A DNA stretch of 64,000 nt from MADRE3 sp963718195 (GTDB taxonomy: Bacteria > Desulfobacterota > Desulfobulbia > Desulfobulbales > Desulfocapsaceae): contig CAVQYQ010000004.1 of assembly GCA_963718195.1 (NCBI GenBank), forward strand, positions 62,001-126,000, read 5' to 3'. The notes under the pieces were generated by a model, which saw only the letters and a list, made by a program, of their open reading frames with translations, made no database searches and was not told where the DNA came from. Shown piece after piece: positions 27,770 through 36,344 of this stretch (position 1 is its first letter; every line of letters starts with the position of its first letter). A program made the position numbers and the translations under genes.

Positions 27770-29476
27770 CTATTCTTTCTCCATGTGCGGTCCAAGAATC
27801 ATATCTTTATAACCAAGCCCGGCAGGAATGCGGGGATAGAGCATTTCGTCAACATCGGTGACCACCTCCAGAAATGATGGTCCGTCTGCTTCGACAAACT
27901 CCTTCAGGCTTGCCTTCAAATCATCGCGATTCTCCACACGTCGGGCAAAACGAAAACCAAGTTCGCCGGCAACATTGGCAAAGCTGACCGATGTCACTTT
28001 CTTTGTTCCAACGTAACTGCCGTGGTACATCAGGTCCTGAATGTTTCGAACCATGCAGTCTCCATGATTGTTGAGCAGCAGGACTTTGACCGGAAGTTCA
28101 TATTTACCGATGGTGAACAGCTCTCCGAGGTTCATCAGCAGGCTTCCGTCGCCATCAATTGAAATTATCGTCGCCTCGGGGTTCGCATACTGGGCACCGA
28201 TTGCGGCCGGAAGAGAGAAGCCCATCGTCCCATAACCGCCCGAGGTAATAAATGATTTTGGTGTCAGGGTCATCAAGTGCTGAGCGGCGAACATCTGGTG
28301 GTTACCGACACCGGTTGTGATCTTGGTATTTTCTGTAATATGGTCTGAAAGCAGTTCCATTACCTCTGCCTGCTGGATATCTTTCGCTGCTCGGTCAAAA
28401 TTCAACGGGTGATCTTCTTTTAACCTGCGGGTATACTCCTGCCATTCTCCGATGTTCAGTTTAATATCGTGCTCTTCGGCATATTTAAGCAGATCGTCAA
28501 GGGCAGTTTCGGCCTTGCCTATGAATGAAAATTTCGGATTTCGGGAGAAACGCACCTCCTGTACCTTCTCCGGGTTAATATCAAAATAGGCAATATCAGC
28601 AGCAAGGCCGGATTCCCCAACTTTTTGGGACACCCGATCATCCCAGCGAATCCCAAAAGCAACGAACAGGTCCGTTTCCTGAATAGCCATATTTGCGGCT
28701 GGTACGCCAAACATACCAAGCATTCCAAGAGCCCAGTCACCTGCTTCATTCAATATACCCTTGCCCATCAGGCTCCAGATGGATGGTACTTTATAGCGAC
28801 GGTTAAAGGCACGAATCCGATCACTTGCCTCAGCGGTATTGAGTCCGCCACCAATATAGAGCAACGGGCGCTTGGCCTTCTGCAGGAGGTCAAAGAACTG
28901 ACGACACTGGTTATCGCCCAGGTGACGTTCTTCATCGTATTTATAACGGAATCGTGCTGGATCAATACCCTGATACTCACCTTCAGTCTTCTGAATATCA
29001 AACGGAAAATCAATCACAACAGGACCGGGCTTCCCTGATTTGGCAAGGAAATATGCGTCCTTGACGATCTCTTCGACATTCTGCAGCTCGGTAATCAGGA
29101 TGACTTTTTTGGCAGCGTCCGCGAATATACTTTCCACATTGATCGTCTGGAACTCATCTGTCCCCATTTTGGTTTGTGCAACCTGGCCGGCAAAGACCAG
29201 CAGAGGAATCGAGTCAGCATTTGCATCGGCGACAGCGGTAAGGGTATTGGTGATCGCCGGTCCCGAAGTTACAACCGCCACACCGACCTCATCACTTGCC
29301 CGGGAATAGCCGCCTGCCGCAAAAGCACAAGACTGCTCGTTGGCATCTACAACGATATCAATTCCACACTCTTCGATCGCATGAAATACCGGTAATATTG
29401 TCGCACCTGAAAAACCAAAAACCCGCTTGACACCCAGGTCAGCGAAACTTTTTGCCAGGATCTGGGCATTATTCAT
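27770..29476 (-). CDS. ilvB: acetolactate synthase large (catalytic) subunit
   Basis: 568 aa, full length. ThDP enzyme with the catalytic Glu in VDANEQSCAFAAGGYSRAS, a central domain, and the ThDP motif GDGSLLMNLGEL followed by NNHGDCMVRN. Condenses two pyruvates, or pyruvate with 2-oxobutyrate, in the first common step of valine, leucine and isoleucine synthesis. It is the last gene of a minus-strand unit ilvH - aminotransferase - ilvB, with 174 bp between it and the aminotransferase. The unusual gene order separates the two synthase subunits. Confidence 0.9.
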   Translation of the reverse strand: MNNAQILAKSFADLGVKRVFGFSGATILPVFHAIEECGIDIVVDANEQSCAFAAGGYSRASDEVGVAVVTSGPAITNTLTAVADANADSIPLLVFAGQVAQTKMGTDEFQTINVESIFADAAKKVILITELQNVEEIVKDAYFLAKSGKPGPVVIDFPFDIQKTEGEYQGIDPARFRYKYDEERHLGDNQCRQFFDLLQKAKRPLLYIGGGLNTAEASDRIRAFNRRYKVPSIWSLMGKGILNEAGDWALGMLGMFGVPAANMAIQETDLFVAFGIRWDDRVSQKVGESGLAADIAYFDINPEKVQEVRFSRNPKFSFIGKAETALDDLLKYAEEHDIKLNIGEWQEYTRRLKEDHPLNFDRAAKDIQQAEVMELLSDHITENTKITTGVGNHQMFAAQHLMTLTPKSFITSGGYGTMGFSLPAAIGAQYANPEATIISIDGDGSLLMNLGELFTIGKYELPVKVLLLNNHGDCMVRNIQDLMYHGSYVGTKKVTSVSFANVAGELGFRFARRVENRDDLKASLKEFVEADGPSFLEVVTDVDEMLYPRIPAGLGYKDMILGPHMEKE

Positions 29477-29650
29477 AATAATTCTCCTTTAAAATCAAAA
29501 ATAACAAAAAAACTGAGCAGCTCACCATTTGCCCAACAGGCCACCGTCAAGATGATTCTGCCGGTCAGACAGTTGTGCTCCACACTGAAATACAAGGTTC
29601 ACTTTGTCCGCCGTCATAGCCAACTATAAATCCATAGGAAAGCAGATGAA

Positions 29651-30814
29651 TCAGCCGATAAACCGACGCAATCTGCGTATCGCCTCCTCCATTTGCTCAA
29701 CACTGGTTGTGTAGGCAAAACGGATATGCTCCTCCGGCCTGTTGGTGCCGAAGTCCTTGCCTGGGGTTATTGCCACACCTTCTGCTTCCAGCAGTTCATA
29801 ACAGAACCTGAAACTGTCATCGGTCAGTGTGGAGCAGTTCGCATAGAGATAAAATGCTCCCTCCGGAGTTACCGGGATCTCAAAGCCAATAGATTTAAGG
29901 GCCGACAGGAGGAAATCCCTCCTCTTCTTAAACTCATCCCGGCGGTGTTTGAAAATTTCATAACATTGCGGACTGAAAGCTTCAAGAGCGGCATACTGGG
30001 CAGGGGCTGAGCAGGACAGAAAAATATTCTGGGCCAGACAATCAAGTCGATCGAGATAAAATTCAGGGGCAACGAGCCAGCCAAGTCGCCAACCGGTCAT
30101 ACCAAAGTATTTTGAAAAACTGTTCAGTACAAAAAGGTCATCAGCGAGGCTCAGGGCCGTATAGTTGTCGCTACCATAGACCAGTCCCTGGTAGATCTCA
30201 TCAACGATAAGTGTTCCACCTTTTGAACTGACAACATCGTAAATTCGAGCCAGTTCAGGACGGGACAGCATTGTGCCGGTCGGGTTTGACGGCGTGGCAA
30301 CCAGAGCAGCACAGGTCAGCTCGTTCCAAGCGGCCGCCACCTGCTCACTGTTCAGTTGATAGTCACTTTCCGGCACGACCGGGATCGGTTTCGGCACACC
30401 TGAAAGAAATTCGACGAAATTTTTATTACAGGGATAGCCAGGATCGGTCATCAAGACTTCCCTGCCTGGATCGACAAGTACAGCCAGAATCAACTGCAGC
30501 GCACCTGATGAACCGGGAGTGACGATAATGCGCCTGGGGTCAATATCAATGTCAAACCAGTCCCGGTAGTGTCTGGCGATCGCCTCTTTCAACTGGGGAA
30601 TGCCAGTGGCCGGGGTATATCCGGTATGGCCGGCATCCAGGGCCCGCTTCCCGGCTTCAATGATCGGTGTGGCCGTGGTGAAGTCAGGCTCACCAACCTC
30701 CATGTGAATAACCGACCGACCGCTTGCCTCAAGCTCCTTGGCACGAGCCAACAGATCCATGACATAAAAGGGGACAATATTGTCCATCCTGGCGGCACAT
30801 TTTTTTTGACCCAT
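29651..30814 (-). CDS. class I PLP-dependent aminotransferase inside the ilv operon
   Basis: 387 aa. GEPDFTTATPIIEAG, substrate-site Asn in ATPSNPTGTMLS, PLP Asp/Tyr in IVDEIYQGLVYG, Schiff-base Lys in NSFSKYFGMTGWRLGW, and the C-terminal Arg in HIRFAYTTS. It belongs to the AspC/AlaT-like group. Its place between ilvH and ilvB suggests transamination of a branched-chain 2-oxoacid or recycling of alanine/pyruvate; this is inference. It could also serve 2-aminoadipate in the lysine pathway encoded 20 kb away. Starts 35 bp after ilvH. Confidence 0.88.
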   Translation of the reverse strand: MGQKKCAARMDNIVPFYVMDLLARAKELEASGRSVIHMEVGEPDFTTATPIIEAGKRALDAGHTGYTPATGIPQLKEAIARHYRDWFDIDIDPRRIIVTPGSSGALQLILAVLVDPGREVLMTDPGYPCNKNFVEFLSGVPKPIPVVPESDYQLNSEQVAAAWNELTCAALVATPSNPTGTMLSRPELARIYDVVSSKGGTLIVDEIYQGLVYGSDNYTALSLADDLFVLNSFSKYFGMTGWRLGWLVAPEFYLDRLDCLAQNIFLSCSAPAQYAALEAFSPQCYEIFKHRRDEFKKRRDFLLSALKSIGFEIPVTPEGAFYLYANCSTLTDDSFRFCYELLEAEGVAITPGKDFGTNRPEEHIRFAYTTSVEQMEEAIRRLRRFIG

Positions 30815-30849
30815 ACGCTCTATCGTCCTGTTGAATTAAAGAGAGAAAA

Positions 30850-31359
30850 CTAACCTGACAAATGGGTCTCGTCCAACTCACGGTAAAGAGCCAGGATGCC
30901 TGATCTGGTCAGTTTTTTTATGCCCAGTGGTTTGAGCAGCTTTACCATTGCATCAATTTTATCTTCAGTACCGGTGATCTCGATTATATAGGAGTCAGAT
31001 CCTGCATTAACGATTTTGGCATTGAAAATTTCCACGAGCTGAACCAGTTCTGTTCTGTTTTGGGGAGTAACTGCCACGCTGGCCAGAGCCATCTCCCGTC
31101 GTACGGCCTTGTCCTCTATGGTCATATCCCGCAATTTTATGACGTCAATCAAGCGATTGAGCTGTTTTTGGATTTCTTCAAACTGGTCTGATGTTGCCTT
31201 TGTTTTTATCGTTATTCTCGACACTTCCGGATCATGGGTCGGCGCACCACAAATACTTTCCATATTGTATCCTCTACCGGAAAACAGGCCAGTAACCCTT
31301 GAGGTTACACCAGGCTTGTTTGCCACCAGCATGGTAATAACATATGATTGCTCTTCCAT
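30850..31359 (-). CDS. ilvH: acetolactate synthase small (regulatory) subunit
   Basis: 169 aa. The N-terminal ACT domain shows VITMLVANKPGVTSRVTGLF followed by SGRGYNMESI, the valine-sensing segment, and the C-terminal ALS_ss_C domain ends in TRSGILALYRE. Sets feedback inhibition by valine on the catalytic subunit. First gene of the operon. The 286-bp upstream region shows no obvious leader peptide or attenuator. Confidence 0.92.
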   Translation of the reverse strand: MEEQSYVITMLVANKPGVTSRVTGLFSGRGYNMESICGAPTHDPEVSRITIKTKATSDQFEEIQKQLNRLIDVIKLRDMTIEDKAVRREMALASVAVTPQNRTELVQLVEIFNAKIVNAGSDSYIIEITGTEDKIDAMVKLLKPLGIKKLTRSGILALYRELDETHLSG

Positions 31360-31645
31360 GAAAATCTCCCCAGGAACTTGATTATGATTACGCTCAATCT
31401 TTCAGATAGCGGCCTTCTTGCATAACACGCCGGTTCATTCACCCCAAAATTGAGCTGATATTCTACACTAATCCTCAAGATATAATAAGAAAAGATAGAT
31501 GATAAAAGCAGATTTTCGCAAATTCCATACCCCTTGCATCAATCATGATATTTATTTATAAATTTTGATTGTTTCCATCTTTCTACAGATCATGGTTTCG
31601 ACTATTTTCAACAGCGACAAAGACTAACCGGGAAGAGCACAGATT

Positions 31646-31987
31646 ATGGATAGAGAAACGATTGAGATACTCAATGACAAGCTTCGCACAAACCTACCCA
31701 CCGCCCTGGTAACGGTCATTGGTAGTTCAGGTCCCACACCTGCAACAGCAGGTGCAATGATGGTTGTGCACAAAAATGAACGAGTCGCCGGCACGGTCGG
31801 TGGCGGCGACCTGGAATTTCAAGCCCTGGCAGCCGTGTACGCCCCGATGGGACTCAATATTGCGTCCACCGAGCCAAAGGAAATAGCGCTGAGTATCATG
31901 AGTGAAATGCTTCTGGTGAAAAACAGTGGTTCTGCTGATCACCTGAAAAACGTGAAAAAGGTAGACATCCCAGATGAGCCCAGATGA
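31646..31987 (+). CDS. short XdhC/CoxI-family domain protein
   Basis: 113 aa containing only the XdhC_CoxI N-terminal domain: LVTVIGSSGPTPATAGAMMV and VAGTVGGGDLEFQALAA, the two glycine loops of the family. Full XdhC/CoxF proteins are about 250-350 aa and help insert the molybdenum cofactor; this one lacks the C-terminal Rossmann domain. The ORF is intact, with a normal start and stop, so it is a genuine short form. No molybdenum hydroxylase gene is next to it. The tail DHLKNVKKVDIPDEPR has no match I recognise. Confidence 0.75.
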   Translation: MDRETIEILNDKLRTNLPTALVTVIGSSGPTPATAGAMMVVHKNERVAGTVGGGDLEFQALAAVYAPMGLNIASTEPKEIALSIMSEMLLVKNSGSADHLKNVKKVDIPDEPR

Positions 31988-32023
31988 TGGTCTATTGTCC
32001 GGCAGCCGAAAAAAAACTGCTCA

Positions 32024-32473
32024 TTAACTGGAAGAGGTTTTTTTGTCAGATTTTTCCTGATTGTTTTTCTGCCGCAAGGCTACTTCCTTCTCTTTGGCCC
32101 GTCGCTCGACTTCTCTATCTCCTGCGACTCTCAGGCTGCGAGGCACTGCCACATCAATCTGGGCTGTACAGGGTTCACAAACCTCGCGTGGACAATCGGT
32201 AATTTCCCAGCATGGAGCATAACGAAGAAGCTTTTTAATGCCCGGTATGGAAATACCTTCATCATGTATCATCTTCCTGATACATCCTATCCAGATAATA
32301 TTATTCTGGGAGAAGATACGGCGATTACCATTACGAGCCGGTTTAACGAGCCCTTCATCCTCATAGATCCGTAGTGTTCTCGGGTGCACATTCAGCAATT
32401 GTGCGGCCACACCAATCGAATAAACGGGTGTTTCTGCGGTAATTGGTTGTATTTCCACTTTCTTTCTGGCCAT
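32024..32473 (-). CDS. MerR-family regulator with C-rich tail (copy next to NrfD 1)
   Basis: 149 aa. N-terminal MerR helix-turn-helix: YSIGVAAQLLNVHPRTLRIY and EDEGLVKPARNGNRRIFSQN, HspR-like. After the dimer helix (IRKMIHDEGISIPGIKKLLR) comes YAPCWEITDCPREVCEPC, which resembles half of a CW motif seen in redox-type regulators. A basic, Lys/Glu-rich tail follows. A paralogue with the same layout is encoded at 34470. Both lie just downstream of an NrfD-type gene, which suggests control of that redox module. The cysteines may bind metal or sense redox state; this is inference. Confidence 0.88.
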   Translation of the reverse strand: MARKKVEIQPITAETPVYSIGVAAQLLNVHPRTLRIYEDEGLVKPARNGNRRIFSQNNIIWIGCIRKMIHDEGISIPGIKKLLRYAPCWEITDCPREVCEPCTAQIDVAVPRSLRVAGDREVERRAKEKEVALRQKNNQEKSDKKTSSS

Positions 32474-32535
32474 GTTTTGCCTCCGTGAGACAATCTACAC
32501 ATTGTGGCATGGATTGACAAGGAGGTAATTGGTGA

Positions 32536-32567
32536 ACTGGCCCTCCCCGCAAGGGGGGCTGACCAGT
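32536..32567. terminator. GC-rich hairpin between NrfD copy 1 and MerR gene
   Basis: ACTGG (32536-32540) pairs with CCAGT (32563-32567) and CCTCCCC with GGGGGG around a GCAA tetraloop. It lies 30-60 bp after the NrfD stop (minus strand) and before the MerR start. No strong T-run, so it may be a partial terminator or processing site. Confidence 0.5.
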
Positions 32568-32594
32568 CCGAAGCGTAACGAGTTACCTTGGTGG

Positions 32595-33827
32595 TCTCAG
32601 TGCTCCTCACTGAGGTGACCGCGAAACAGCCGTTCTCCGGCAAGAAACAGAAAACCGCAGAACCCGATACCGCCAAGCGTTATCATCCATTCATGAAAGG
32701 TCGGCACATACGTAAACAACTCCGGATAATCAACCAACCCCATACCGTGATAGTGAGGAACCAGCTGACCAATGATCACCAGGTCATAGCGCATGAAGAA
32801 AATGCCGATCATCCCCGCAACTGACGCCACAAACAATACCGGCATATTACGGCCGCGGACAGAAAGGATCAGAATAAACGGGATAATCATCCCAAGGCCT
32901 ACCTCGCCAATCCAGAAATTCACCGAGTACGGTCCATTCAGCAACGACATCATCGCCGTATACTTGCCCGGAGGGTTACCGGTTATACCGGTTATCATCT
33001 TCCAACTCGTGAAAAACAGGATCACCGCCATCATCAAAGCACCAAGTTTGGCAACACTCTCCATCGAATGCTTCATCTCATCGCTCATCTTCCAGTTATT
33101 CGCTCGATACGCCAGATACGTGAAGAAGATTATGGCTACGCAACCGGACATCGCTGCTGAGGTTATAAAATAGATCGGCATGTACGGTCCATGCCAGAAT
33201 TCTCGACCGTTGAGAAGCCCAAACACCGCGCCCAGGTTCGAATGGGCAACAACACCGGTCAGAAGTCCGGCCAGACCAAACATGGTGGCTGTGCGGTGCT
33301 GGTCTTTCTGCAGCATCACAAACTCGATCATCATGAAAAAGAGATACGCGCCGTAAAGCGTGCCCATCCACCAGATATTCGAGGTCGGGTTGGCTCCAAC
33401 CACATTGCCAACCGGCATGCGCCAGGAGTTCTCGATCTCAAAGGCGATGACCAGAAAACCGGCAACGATGGTCGCGATCGACAGGAACACCGCCCGCTTG
33501 GCGATCGGGTTAAAGTTCTTGAAACCAAAGACGTGACCAATTGACGAGACCATGCACAGTCCTGTCGAGGTCACAACAAAAAACACATAGGCTGCAATCA
33601 GTATGCCCCACGGGACATCGCGGGTAACACCGAATGTATGTTCATGCCCCACCGCTATCGAGTGAACACCCAGGGCCACCCCGGCAATGGTTAACAGACC
33701 GCACAGATACACCGCTGCTGAATATTTCCACGAGCTGGGAGAATCCAGACCCCCTTCCTGCGGCAGCACTCCTGCTAATAGATTGTTCATTGCTCTACTC
33801 CTTTCTCTTTGTTAATGCTCATCCGTT
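32595..33827. repeat. 1,233-bp exact direct repeat, copy A
   Basis: Identical to 38209-39441 by end comparison and by identical translations in several frames. Left edge: TCTCAGTGCTCC after a mismatching G/T. Right edge: ...GCTCATCCGTT then A here versus C in copy B. The repeat holds just the NrfD gene plus 37 bp of leader. No insertion-sequence ends or target-site duplications are visible at the edges. Confidence 0.9.
32597..33790 (-). CDS. NrfD/PsrC-family membrane quinone-interacting subunit (copy 1)
   Basis: 397 aa, about ten membrane helices. Family marks: GVHSIAVGHEHTFGVTRDVP, FEIENSWRMPVGNV, NPTSNIWWMGTLYGAYLFFM and HGPYMPIYFITSAAMSG. NrfD subunits sit in the inner membrane and exchange electrons between quinone and a periplasmic ferredoxin subunit. 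Ribosome site AAAGGAG before ATG 33790. The gene lies in a segment (32595-33827) that is repeated exactly at 38209-39441. Upstream, 52 bp away, is a 38-aa membrane protein gene. No ferredoxin or cytochrome partner is directly adjacent to this copy. Confidence 0.9.
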   Translation of the reverse strand: MNNLLAGVLPQEGGLDSPSSWKYSAAVYLCGLLTIAGVALGVHSIAVGHEHTFGVTRDVPWGILIAAYVFFVVTSTGLCMVSSIGHVFGFKNFNPIAKRAVFLSIATIVAGFLVIAFEIENSWRMPVGNVVGANPTSNIWWMGTLYGAYLFFMMIEFVMLQKDQHRTATMFGLAGLLTGVVAHSNLGAVFGLLNGREFWHGPYMPIYFITSAAMSGCVAIIFFTYLAYRANNWKMSDEMKHSMESVAKLGALMMAVILFFTSWKMITGITGNPPGKYTAMMSLLNGPYSVNFWIGEVGLGMIIPFILILSVRGRNMPVLFVASVAGMIGIFFMRYDLVIIGQLVPHYHGMGLVDYPELFTYVPTFHEWMITLGGIGFCGFLFLAGERLFRGHLSEEH

Positions 33828-33842
33828 ATTCTCTGGTCACGA

Positions 33843-33959
33843 TTAACTTGATTGCTCAGCTTGCTTTTCGGATTTGAGAATATGTTTGATCTTCAGGTCA
33901 TACAACGTATGAAGTATAGCCCCCCCCAACCAGAAGCAAAGAAACAGCAGACCGTCCAT
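33843..33959 (-). CDS. 38-aa single-span membrane protein
   Basis: ATG 33959 follows GAGAGGAGTC, a strong ribosome site. The product starts MDGLLFLCFWLGGAILHTLY, a single hydrophobic helix, followed by a basic and acidic tail ending EKQAEQSS. It is 52 bp upstream of NrfD copy 1 on the same strand, so it is probably the first gene of that unit and could be an accessory subunit. It is not present upstream of copy 2. No family recognised. Confidence 0.65.
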   Translation of the reverse strand: MDGLLFLCFWLGGAILHTLYDLKIKHILKSEKQAEQSS

Positions 33960-34403
33960 AATGACTCCTCTCATGACTTTTGTTGATATTAACATTTGCA
34001 AGATATCGTAAATTAAAAACATCGTATATTCTTACATTTTAATTGTCAACTTATTTGTACATGTTGGTTAACTAAAAAACATTAACTGCGAGCGATTATT
34101 GCTTTTTTATCATGTTATATCATGTGCTTAAAAGGTATGAAGTATTTTCTAATTTTCAGGCGCATTTTGCTCCTTGGTGCATCGATGAACGTCGAGGGCT
34201 CAAATTGCGCCCACTTTGATGAGTTCAGGCTGAGTATTTCTCGACTTGCGTCGGCCTGCTGGCCACGGAGCGTTGGCAAGACTCTTCCTACGGCCTTTTC
34301 CAAAAGAGACACAGGATCGCTGGCCGTATCGACACGGGGATGGAAATGAGCCGAGAAAACAGTGGTATATGATACGGACAGCGATAGGTGATGGATAAAG
34401 AGA
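33960..34403. other. 444-bp intergenic region upstream of the 38-aa gene
   Basis: AT-rich near 33980-34130, which probably holds the promoter for the NrfD copy 1 unit. Two ATCATG-TATATCATG direct repeats lie near 34109-34125. A 65-codon minus-strand frame at 34115-34312 has no recognised domain; I do not count it as a gene. Confidence 0.4.
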
Positions 34404-34441
34404 AACGCCCCCGGTCGATGGATGATACGACCGGGGGCGTT
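34404..34441 (-). terminator. strong intrinsic-type hairpin after the second MerR gene
   Basis: Fourteen-bp perfect GC-rich arms AACGCCCCCGGTCG (34404-34417) and CGACCGGGGGCGTT (34428-34441), loop ATGGATGATA. On the minus strand TCTCTTTATCC follows. It lies 28 bp after the MerR stop at 34470. Confidence 0.85.
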
Positions 34442-34469
34442 GGTTGTTGAGGTGACTGCTGATGTTTAA

Positions 34470-34841
34470 TTAGACGTTTACAACATGCTTTTTCTTTCTT
34501 TGCGGAACTGGTTTTAACCTCACCACCTTGTTTGGCACGAGGGTATTGGAGAAAAACGCACTGCAACGCTGCCTTTTCTCAAACGGACAATCAATAATAT
34601 TCCAGCAGGGAGTATAAGCCAGCAGCTTCTTGACCGCGTTGATGCTGATTCCATGTTCATGAATCATCTCCCGCAGACATTCAATCCACTTGATATCGCG
34701 CATGGAATAATATCTCCACTTACCTCTTCTGGCTGGCCGTACTAAACCGCTTTCTTCATAATTCCGGAGGGTACGCTGGTGAACTTCCAGAATTTTTGCT
34801 GCCATTCCGATAGTGAAGATTGGTTCATCTTGAGAGATCAT
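34470..34841 (-). CDS. MerR-family regulator with CW-type cysteine tail (copy next to NrfD 2)
   Basis: ATG 34841 follows AAGGAGGATATGAA, so the start MISQDEPIFTIG is preferred over an in-frame codon at 34880; 123 aa. MerR HTH: FTIGMAAKILEVHQRTLRNY, EESGLVRPARRGKWRYYSM. After the dimer helix, YTPCWNIIDCPFEKRQRCSA repeats the cysteine pattern of the paralogue at 32024 (C-W, DCP, C). The tail is basic. It begins 46 bp after the NrfD 2 stop and is probably in the same transcript. Confidence 0.88.
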   Translation of the reverse strand: MISQDEPIFTIGMAAKILEVHQRTLRNYEESGLVRPARRGKWRYYSMRDIKWIECLREMIHEHGISINAVKKLLAYTPCWNIIDCPFEKRQRCSAFFSNTLVPNKVVRLKPVPQRKKKHVVNV

Positions 34842-34886
34842 TTCATATCCTCCTTGACCACCTTCTGGATCAACATACATTCTCTA

Positions 34887-36068
34887 TTACTCCTCATCAT
34901 GATGGGTAAATCGTTCACCAAGAAGATATTCGCCGACCAGGAAACACACGCCAAGCAGACCGATACCACTGAGAACAATCCCAAGTTCGGGGGCCGTGGG
35001 TGCGTAACTCAACTGTGCGGGCACCCCTTCATAACCTGAATATTGAGGAATTAACTGGCCAGCGACAACGAGATTCAATCTCGAGAAAAATTGTCCAACA
35101 AGAATCATCAGAGCCGCGGCAGATAGAGCCTGAATCGACTCGAGACGTGTCATGATCAGCAACACGAAGGGAAAGACAAGTCCGATACCGATTTCAAACA
35201 ACCAGAAATTGGTGGACAATGATCCGGTCGTCAACAACTTTGCAGCACTCCCGACAGCCTCTGAACCGACAGATGCGTTGATAAATTTCCAGGCGGTGGC
35301 AATGCCGATCAGAAAAATCATCAGTGCCATAACCTTTCCTGCAGTCTGCATACCGTCAAACGTTTTTCCTCCGAGCGGGCGCTTCCTCAGGGCGTATGCT
35401 CCATGGGTAAACAGGACAATGGCTGCAGCACCGGAGAGAAATGCAGATGCGAGGAAAAAAATAGGCAGTTGGGAGCCATACCAGAACGGCCTGGAATTCA
35501 GGGAAGCGAACACCGACCCGAGGTTACTGTTTGCTAACAACTCAGTAACAGCAGCACAAACACCGAGGATAACGGCAAGTTTATAGCGCCTAGTAATTAT
35601 CAGGAACAGTTCTGCTAACATGATACCCACAGCCATACCGTAGAGGGTGCCCATCCACCAGATATTTGAAGTTGGATTTGGGTGGAGTATAACCCCCAGT
35701 GGCATCCGCCAGACATTTTCAATCTCAAGCCCGATGACGAGAAAGGCAGCAAGAATCGCAGCAATCGACAGCCAGACCATACGGTTGGCCAGTGGAGCAA
35801 GGTTATTACCACCGAAAAGATGGCTTAATGCTGCAAGACCGCACAAGCCGGTGGATATAATAGCAAAATATGCATAGGTACTGATTGCGATACCCCAGGG
35901 AACCCCTCGTGAAACACCAAAAGCATGGTGATGACCCACATAAAGAGCGTACAGTCCGCCCGAGATACCAATTGCTGTCATGGCGAGCATGACCCATAAT
36001 AATAGATTGAATTGAGGCTTACTGATCTCCTGCCCCTGAACGACTGCTGTTTGATACTGAATAGACAT
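34887..36068 (-). CDS. NrfD-family membrane subunit, divergent paralogue (NrfD 2)
   Basis: 393 aa, about ten membrane helices. Same landmarks as the other two: GLYALYVGHHHAFGVSRGVP, LEIENVWRMPLGVI, NPTSNIWWMGTLYGMAVGIM, but clearly divergent in sequence. Probably quinone-interacting subunit of a periplasm-facing oxidoreductase. Upstream by 45 bp is a 76-aa membrane protein, and the triheme cytochrome and ferredoxin genes are further upstream on the same strand. Confidence 0.9.
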   Translation of the reverse strand: MSIQYQTAVVQGQEISKPQFNLLLWVMLAMTAIGISGGLYALYVGHHHAFGVSRGVPWGIAISTYAYFAIISTGLCGLAALSHLFGGNNLAPLANRMVWLSIAAILAAFLVIGLEIENVWRMPLGVILHPNPTSNIWWMGTLYGMAVGIMLAELFLIITRRYKLAVILGVCAAVTELLANSNLGSVFASLNSRPFWYGSQLPIFFLASAFLSGAAAIVLFTHGAYALRKRPLGGKTFDGMQTAGKVMALMIFLIGIATAWKFINASVGSEAVGSAAKLLTTGSLSTNFWLFEIGIGLVFPFVLLIMTRLESIQALSAAALMILVGQFFSRLNLVVAGQLIPQYSGYEGVPAQLSYAPTAPELGIVLSGIGLLGVCFLVGEYLLGERFTHHDEE

Positions 36069-36113
36069 AATTCCTCCTTTGCTTCTGCCTGTGACGGTAA
36101 AATGTATTGCTTC

Positions 36114-36344
36114 TTACATTGCTTCATTGTTTAACGATTCCGGTTCCTGCATGGTGCCTTCCATATCTTTGTTGAAGAACAGGTATGCCAGGACAATTGG
36201 AGCAGAGAACGGACCGAGAACGATAAAAAGAGCGAGACAGAGCGAGAACCAGAACCCCTCGACTATCTTCTCTCGACAGCTCACCAGTGAACCCAGGCTG
36301 ATCCTGTTAAATGCTTTTCTTGTTTCAAGATATGTTGCAGCCAT
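36114..36344 (-). CDS. small membrane protein (76 aa) in the NrfD unit
   Basis: A longer frame starts at 36467, but ATG 36344 follows GAGGAGGTCATC, so MAATYLETRKAFNRISLGSL is taken as the N-terminus. A positively charged first third leads into one or two hydrophobic helices (GFWFSLCLALFIVLGPFSAP, IVLAYLFF) and an acidic tail. It lies directly before NrfD 2. Possible accessory or anchoring subunit; no family is recognised. Confidence 0.75.
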   Translation of the reverse strand: MAATYLETRKAFNRISLGSLVSCREKIVEGFWFSLCLALFIVLGPFSAPIVLAYLFFNKDMEGTMQEPESLNNEAM

